From assembly GCF_001654855.1 (NCBI RefSeq), contig NZ_LXEN01000040.1, positions 1-54,891 of the forward strand: 54,891 nucleotides of DNA, given 5' to 3'. Both the position numbers and the translations under genes were made by a program. The stretch comes from Proteus myxofaciens ATCC 19692. GTDB lineage: Bacteria; Pseudomonadota; Gammaproteobacteria; Enterobacterales; Enterobacteriaceae. The notes beneath the pieces are model-generated. The model worked only from the letters and a program-made list of their open reading frames with translations, ran no database searches and was not told the origin of the DNA. Each line of letters starts with the position of its first letter. Positions within the stretch are counted from its first letter, which is position 1. This document shows positions 51,000 through 54,891 of the stretch, piece after piece.

Positions 51000-51049
51000 G
51001 AAAAGCCCCGGTAATATAGTATATTAACCGAGGCATGATCAAAGCAGAC
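51000..51049 (-). ncRNA. sok: Sok-like antisense RNA
   Basis: On the minus strand, TTGACT (51084-51079), a 17-bp spacer and CAAAAT (51061-51056) make a promoter with a start near 51049. The transcript ends in a perfect hairpin GCCTCGGT / ACCGGGGC (51034-51027 / 51012-51005, with G-U pairs) plus TTTTC. It is about 50 nt and antisense to the region just before the hok frame. The plus-strand target, AGCCCCG...GAGGCAT, matches the sok target of plasmid R1 hok/sok as I recall it. Confidence 0.7.
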
Positions 51050-51160
51050 AATTTGATTTTGCCTCCTTTTAAAGGAGCAGTCAATAGAAATGAACTCTTA
51101 TTTTTTATTCGGTATTATGGTAGTGTGCTCAACACTGATCACTATTTCTATTTTAAATAA
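51035..51160 (+). CDS. Mok-like overlapping leader frame
   Basis: A 41-codon frame starts inside the Sok target and overlaps most of the toxin frame in another phase. This is the position of mok in hok/sok systems, where its translation is coupled to the toxin and is blocked by Sok. The peptide (MIKADNLILPPFKGAVNRNE...) has no function of its own in the known systems. Confidence 0.45.
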   Translation: MIKADNLILPPFKGAVNRNELLFFIRYYGSVLNTDHYFYFK

Positions 51161-51236
51161 TGATCGTATTCAGTCATTATCAATAATCAGTGAATATTTA
51201 AACGTTCAAGTTAATTTCGATTTTAATCGTCATTAA
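51090..51236 (+). CDS. Hok/Gef-like type I toxin
   Basis: A 48-residue peptide with one N-terminal hydrophobic helix, FLFGIMVVCSTLITISIL (about 5-22), then a polar C-terminus with an arginine at 26. The V-V-C-x-T-L core and overall size match Hok proteins such as HokA and HokB. The second conserved cysteine near the C-terminus is absent. GGAG lies 12 bp before the ATG and can pair with CCTCC just upstream (51062-51066), sequestering the site. A Sok-like antisense and a Mok-like frame complete the locus. Hok proteins depolarise the inner membrane. The C-terminal divergence makes activity uncertain. Confidence 0.7.
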   Translation: MNSYFLFGIMVVCSTLITISILNNDRIQSLSIISEYLNVQVNFDFNRH

Positions 51237-51243
51237 TTTTGTG

Positions 51244-51270
51244 GGGGAGCTATCTCCCGCAATTTCTATT
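51244..51270 (+). terminator. Probable 3' hairpin of the hok mRNA
   Basis: The stem GGGAG / CTCCC with loop CTAT is followed by AATTTCTATTT, right after the toxin stop. The T-tail is weak. Confidence 0.45.
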
Positions 51271-51317
51271 TAAAATGTCGCGGTATATTGATTTAAGCAC
51301 CCTAGTTATTCTTTTTA

Positions 51318-51343
51318 TTAAAAAGCCCTCTAAATAGAGGGCT
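51318..51343 (-). terminator. L-amino acid deaminase gene terminator
   Basis: A perfect 8-bp stem AGCCCTCT / AGAGGGCT with loop AAAT is followed by T-rich sequence on the minus strand. Confidence 0.88.
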
Positions 51344-51367
51344 AATAATATAATAAATAAAATCGCG

Positions 51368-52783
51368 TTAGAAACGATAAAGGCTAAATGGTTTAGCATC
51401 AATAACAGGTTTCTTGCCAAGTAATAAATCTGCTGTAATTTCTGAAGATACTGGGCTTTCTGTCATACCCCAACCAGTCGCCGTATTAATAACTAAACCA
51501 GGGTATTCTTTAACTTCTGAAATAATTGGATTTTCATCTGGTGCAATTGCCATTGCACCACTCCATTGATCCACTAATTTAGAATCTTTAAATGCTGGGA
51601 ATTCTGTTTTTAGTTTTTCAAGAGAAGCATTAAGCTCTGGTGTATCAGGTAATGCTGTCATATCTCTATATTTTTCAAATGGAGATTCTTCATTCAACGC
51701 CCAACTAGTTGGTTGCATAAATGAATTAATTAATTGCTCATTTAATGAAATATGAACTGGGAAATCTGGAAGAGCAAGTAATGGCAAATATTTATAGCCA
51801 TACATGAAGGATTCTTTGATTACTGGTGCAACAATAACTCGAGGAGAGGTAGCATATGTTCCATCAGCTTGCTCACGGAAATAAATATTACCAGGTAAAG
51901 CTACGTTGCCACCTGGCGCATTAGGGGCAGCACTAATTAACTGTTGAGATTGATAAGCAGGTAATGTTGGAATATCAACATTTAAATTCTGCATAAATAA
52001 TCTAGACCACACACCCCCTGCAACTACAACGCGAGATGTTTTAATTGGTCCTTTTTCTGTCACAACATCAGAAATAACACCAGCCTGTGTTTCTAATCCT
52101 CTCGCTGCACAATTAGTGAATATTTTAACACCTAATTTCTTAGCATATTCAGCCATAACGAAAGTTGTAATTTCTGCATCTAAACTACCTGAATCTTCTT
52201 CAAAACCGGCAATTTTCCAAGATGATTTAGCACCTTTAAGACGAGTTTCTAATTCACTACCTTCAATAATACGCGTTTTAAATGGAATATCAGAACCTAC
52301 ATCTTTACTTTTGGCATCAATCCATTTTCTTACATTTGCTAAATCTTCCTCATCAAGAGGAACCTCAACACGCCCTTGTGTACGATAGCTAGTATCAACG
52401 CCTACTTTGGCATTCATTTCTCGCCAACGATGTTTTCCTAAATGATGAAGCAGGAACGTTTCATCAGGCATTTTATAGGTAATTGCTTGCCCATAGAATC
52501 TTGAAGACTGCTCACCTGCAATATTACCTTTTTCAACGATAGTTACAGATAATCCACGCTCAACAAGATTAATCGCTGTCATAATCCCTAGAATACCGGC
52601 GCCAATCACTACAACATCATCTTGTTTTGGTAATGGGCCTTCGGTTCCTTCAACAAAGCCATGTCTTGGCGTACCAGGCACAAATCGGCCTTCACGCGTT
52701 AACATTGGTGTTAAAATCCCAGCACCAGCAGCAACTGCAACAACAGTTCCTCCAAGAATAAATTTTCTTCTACTTATTGCCAT
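51368..52783 (-). CDS. Membrane L-amino acid deaminase (LAAD)
   Basis: Flavoenzyme that deaminates L-amino acids to alpha-keto acids and ammonia without making hydrogen peroxide, feeding electrons to the respiratory chain. It has 471 residues from the ATG at 52783 (MAISRRKFILGG); the frame extends seven codons further without homology. The N-terminus combines a twin-arginine-like SRRKFI with a hydrophobic anchor (about 7-30). The FAD Rossmann motif VVVIGAGILGIMTAINL is near residue 55. The sequence closely resembles Proteus LAADs, which account for the phenylalanine-deaminase trait of the Proteeae. From memory I cannot say whether it is the broad or the basic/aromatic-preferring type. Confidence 0.95.
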   Translation of the reverse strand: MAISRRKFILGGTVVAVAAGAGILTPMLTREGRFVPGTPRHGFVEGTEGPLPKQDDVVVIGAGILGIMTAINLVERGLSVTIVEKGNIAGEQSSRFYGQAITYKMPDETFLLHHLGKHRWREMNAKVGVDTSYRTQGRVEVPLDEEDLANVRKWIDAKSKDVGSDIPFKTRIIEGSELETRLKGAKSSWKIAGFEEDSGSLDAEITTFVMAEYAKKLGVKIFTNCAARGLETQAGVISDVVTEKGPIKTSRVVVAGGVWSRLFMQNLNVDIPTLPAYQSQQLISAAPNAPGGNVALPGNIYFREQADGTYATSPRVIVAPVIKESFMYGYKYLPLLALPDFPVHISLNEQLINSFMQPTSWALNEESPFEKYRDMTALPDTPELNASLEKLKTEFPAFKDSKLVDQWSGAMAIAPDENPIISEVKEYPGLVINTATGWGMTESPVSSEITADLLLGKKPVIDAKPFSLYRF

Positions 52784-53396
52784 TTTGAAACGATCCTTCC
52801 ACATGGTGAATAATTATCATTTTAATAGTCACATCATTTTATTTTATTTGTGAATCGTAAGTAAACCACTTGTAACTATTTTTGCTGTAAATTATTTCAA
52901 CATGTTTTGTATTGTTAAATTTATTTGAAAGGAAAGTACAAGACTTATTACATTGATATATATAATATATTTTGATTATACATACATAATATTTGTATAA
53001 TCATATAGATATATACTAACTTTATAATTTTTTTATGAAAATATTTAATAGGAGGGTTTTCGCACAATGTGACTATTTATCACGCATAGCGACTATCTTT
53101 TTATGAAGGAGAGTAGTTATTTATTGTTACGATTTATTAACAATATGAAATTAAATATGAGTTTATAATAACAAAGGGTTATCAAAATGATTTTGAAGAG
53201 AAAATAATTAAGTCATCAGTATATGAAGTAGCAATGAACTAATAATTCATTAAATAGAAGAAAGAAAGGGAAAAAATCACCTAATTATTATTTATGTTTT
53301 CATTATAGCGTTAAACATTCATAACAAACTAGATTAACGCTATTTTTCAATTGTAAATGACAATTTTGATTAGATGAAAATTAAGACTATAATCAG
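52784..53396. other. Intergenic region upstream of the deaminase gene
   Basis: About 610 bp, AT-rich, between the deaminase start and the end of the lipoprotein gene (both on the minus strand). The longest forward frames are about 20 codons. I see no gene, terminator or known RNA. It presumably carries the deaminase promoter. Confidence 0.45.
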
Positions 53397-54080
53397 TTAC
53401 TTATTAGAAAAATCACTAATTACTTTGTAAGTAATTGAATTGTCGTTACTATCAAGTACTTTTAATTTCACATTTTTATATGAAATTATATCGTTCTTTT
53501 CAATATTATATTGAATACTATCGCCAAAACCTTCACTTTCAATATTTGAGCCTATTTTTCTATAGCTCACATTAACAACATTGTTATTTATACCATTAAA
53601 GATTAGCGCCTGTTCAAAAGAATTTCCGTCAGCATTATTCAGCTTTAAATGTTGGATCTGCGCTTTATCACTACAAACTGGAACATTGACATCGGTGACG
53701 ATACAAATTTCATTATTATTAGCATTTTTCTTAATTAAAAGAGAGTTCCAAGGCTGACCTAATACTTCAACAGAAACTGAACCTGAATCAATTGTCCCTT
53801 CAGGCATATAGAAATCACCTTTATTGCTAGAACCAACTTTTTTAAATACACCAGGAATAATTTTATAGGCCATATCAATTTGAATAGGGTTGCTAATTTT
53901 TATTCCATCGATTTCACTAATATCCCCCTCTCTAATTAATGCTTGTCCAATAGTGACATGCTTAATACTTCCCACTTTCGGCTCACTAATTTTAAGGTGA
54001 TCGGGTTCATAATTATATTCAGTTATGGCACAACCCGATAAGGTACTAATAACAAGGAAAGGTATAAATAAAATTCGCAT
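53397..54080 (-). CDS. Lipoprotein of unknown function
   Basis: A 227-residue protein with a lipoprotein signal: LSGC places the lipidated cysteine at 17, followed by Ala-Ile, which favours outer-membrane sorting. The mature part is beta-rich, with no enzyme or known domain pattern I recognise. Two further cysteines, in NEICIVTDVNVPVCSD (about 124-137), could form a disulfide. It may be part of an operon with the OB-fold gene upstream (gap 211 bp), but a weak hairpin lies between them. Confidence 0.7.
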   Translation of the reverse strand: MRILFIPFLVISTLSGCAITEYNYEPDHLKISEPKVGSIKHVTIGQALIREGDISEIDGIKISNPIQIDMAYKIIPGVFKKVGSSNKGDFYMPEGTIDSGSVSVEVLGQPWNSLLIKKNANNNEICIVTDVNVPVCSDKAQIQHLKLNNADGNSFEQALIFNGINNNVVNVSYRKIGSNIESEGFGDSIQYNIEKNDIISYKNVKLKVLDSNDNSITYKVISDFSNK

Positions 54081-54253
54081 ATTGATAAAAATCCGTAGTA
54101 AAAATCAGAATAAACAAAGCGTAAGTATATAACCTTAGTTATTCAAGTCGATTTATTTATTGTTTTGTCATTTTATCACCATTAATAGCACTCCATTTTA
54201 TATGTTTGAAGGAAAATAAAATAGTCTAATAATCATGTTGTTAAATCAAGATT

Positions 54254-54275
54254 AAGCCCCTTATAAAAGAGACTT
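54254..54275 (-). terminator. Weak hairpin downstream of the OB-fold gene
   Basis: The 8-bp stem AAGTCTCT / AGGGGCTT on the minus strand (two G-T pairs) is followed by a moderately T-rich tail. It could attenuate transcription into the lipoprotein gene. Confidence 0.35.
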
Positions 54276-54291
54276 AATTAAAGCCTAATTA

Positions 54292-54891
54292 TTAAATTTC
54301 TACATTTAAAATTTTAGCTTCTTCTTGCATTTTTTCTGAATTGATAGCTTTTGCTGCATCATTTAAACATTGGCTATTTATTTCTTTGCATTGCGTAAAG
54401 TCATTCGTTGTTTTTCCCATAATTTTAGTCGCTAAAACAATCATTTTTGTAAAATCAGGCACATCATGACTACCTTTTATAAATTTATTCACCAACCCCA
54501 TTTGCTCATTTGTTATTTTTGAAACAACTGTAGATACAGGAATGCACTCTTTAAGCGTTGGCGAACCAATAATGATGCCATCTCCAATACACGCAAGAGT
54601 GACTTTTTGATTTTTATCGACATCAACGGCGATATCTCTATATTTTTTAGCTAAATTCACCATCACATTTGAAAACATTTCACCTGTTTTCAAACGAATT
54701 ACAGGGATATCACCAAAACGAGAATCGATAGACTCAACAATGCCGGTAATAATGATATTTTTTCCTTTATAATTTTTATCGCCTCTGGCTTCATTACTTG
54801 CATAAGATTGTTGTAATTCTTTTGCAGAAAGCGAGATGTAATCCGTTTTCACTGTAGATGAATCACCATTTAAAGAAGCAATAACATCATC
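54292..54891 (-). CDS. OB-fold (tRNA_anti-like) protein, 5' end outside the window
   Basis: The frame is open to the window edge, so the start lies beyond it; an internal GTG at 54852 should not be taken as the start. The visible 199 residues include the tRNA_anti-like/OB-fold segment: KELQQSYASNEARGDKNYKG followed by a strand NIIITGIVESID and VTLACIGDGIIIGSPTLKEC. This family often appears in exported or membrane-anchored proteins of unknown role. Cysteines in TQCKEINSQC near the C-terminus may form a disulfide, in line with an extracytoplasmic location. Function is unknown. Confidence 0.7.
   Translation of the reverse strand, partial: DDVIASLNGDSSTVKTDYISLSAKELQQSYASNEARGDKNYKGKNIIITGIVESIDSRFGDIPVIRLKTGEMFSNVMVNLAKKYRDIAVDVDKNQKVTLACIGDGIIIGSPTLKECIPVSTVVSKITNEQMGLVNKFIKGSHDVPDFTKMIVLATKIMGKTTNDFTQCKEINSQCLNDAAKAINSEKMQEEAKILNVEI

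Noticed and set aside
50857-51084. 75-codon minus-strand frame
   Set aside because: It overlaps the hok/sok locus, and antisense RNA with promoter and terminator explains this strand better.

Overview
The window is a chromosomal segment of an AT-rich enterobacterium of the Morganellaceae, almost certainly a Proteus. The strongest indicators are a membrane-type L-amino acid deaminase (52783-51368) very close to the Proteus enzymes as I remember them, orthologues of many E. coli core genes (cra, leuO, leuABCD, sgrR, mutH, speAB, metK, sprT, hcp-hcr, clcA, tehB, yceJI), and low GC throughout. The species cannot be fixed from the sequence alone. I see no insertion sequence, prophage, CRISPR array, tRNA or rRNA.

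Layout. 1-10430: cra, a FadD15-type acyl-CoA ligase, leuO, and the leuLABCD operon with its promoter, leader peptide and attenuator. In E. coli ilvIH lies between leuO and cra; here the ligase does. 10430-13600: a probable SgrS small RNA, sgrR, a DnaA-box cluster that looks like the replication-reactivation site DARS2, and mutH. 13606-14511: a HigB/HigA-like toxin-antitoxin pair bounded by two identical 39-bp terminator repeats. 14536-20500: a BudC-like acetoin reductase, speB, speA with a long structured leader, and metK with a MetJ operator. 20590-32260: a phosphoethanolamine-cellulose locus, bcsG divergent from bcsRQABC, without bcsZ, bcsE or bcsF.

32280-38980: an ArsR-type sulfur sensor with two half-size YeeE/YedE transporters, sprT, a short MgtE magnesium channel under an M-box riboswitch, a small lipoprotein and hcp-hcr. 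39000-48840: an aldehyde dehydrogenase, an AGCS symporter, clcA, tehB, a Kch-type potassium channel, an exported Ntn hydrolase and yceJ-yceI. 49400-54891: a short trimeric autotransporter, a GNAT acetyltransferase, an unlisted mok/hok/sok type I toxin-antitoxin locus, the L-amino acid deaminase, a lipoprotein of unknown role, and an OB-fold protein cut by the window end.

Several parts are tied together by regulation. hcp-hcr and tehB both carry NsrR-like palindromes, so they form a nitric-oxide-responsive pair. The leucine operon shows leader-peptide attenuation, metK a MetJ operator and mgtE a magnesium riboswitch. The most interesting non-coding elements are the DARS2-like site, the hok/sok locus, the SgrS candidate and the speA leader. 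The most interesting gene-content feature is the stripped-down cellulose operon.
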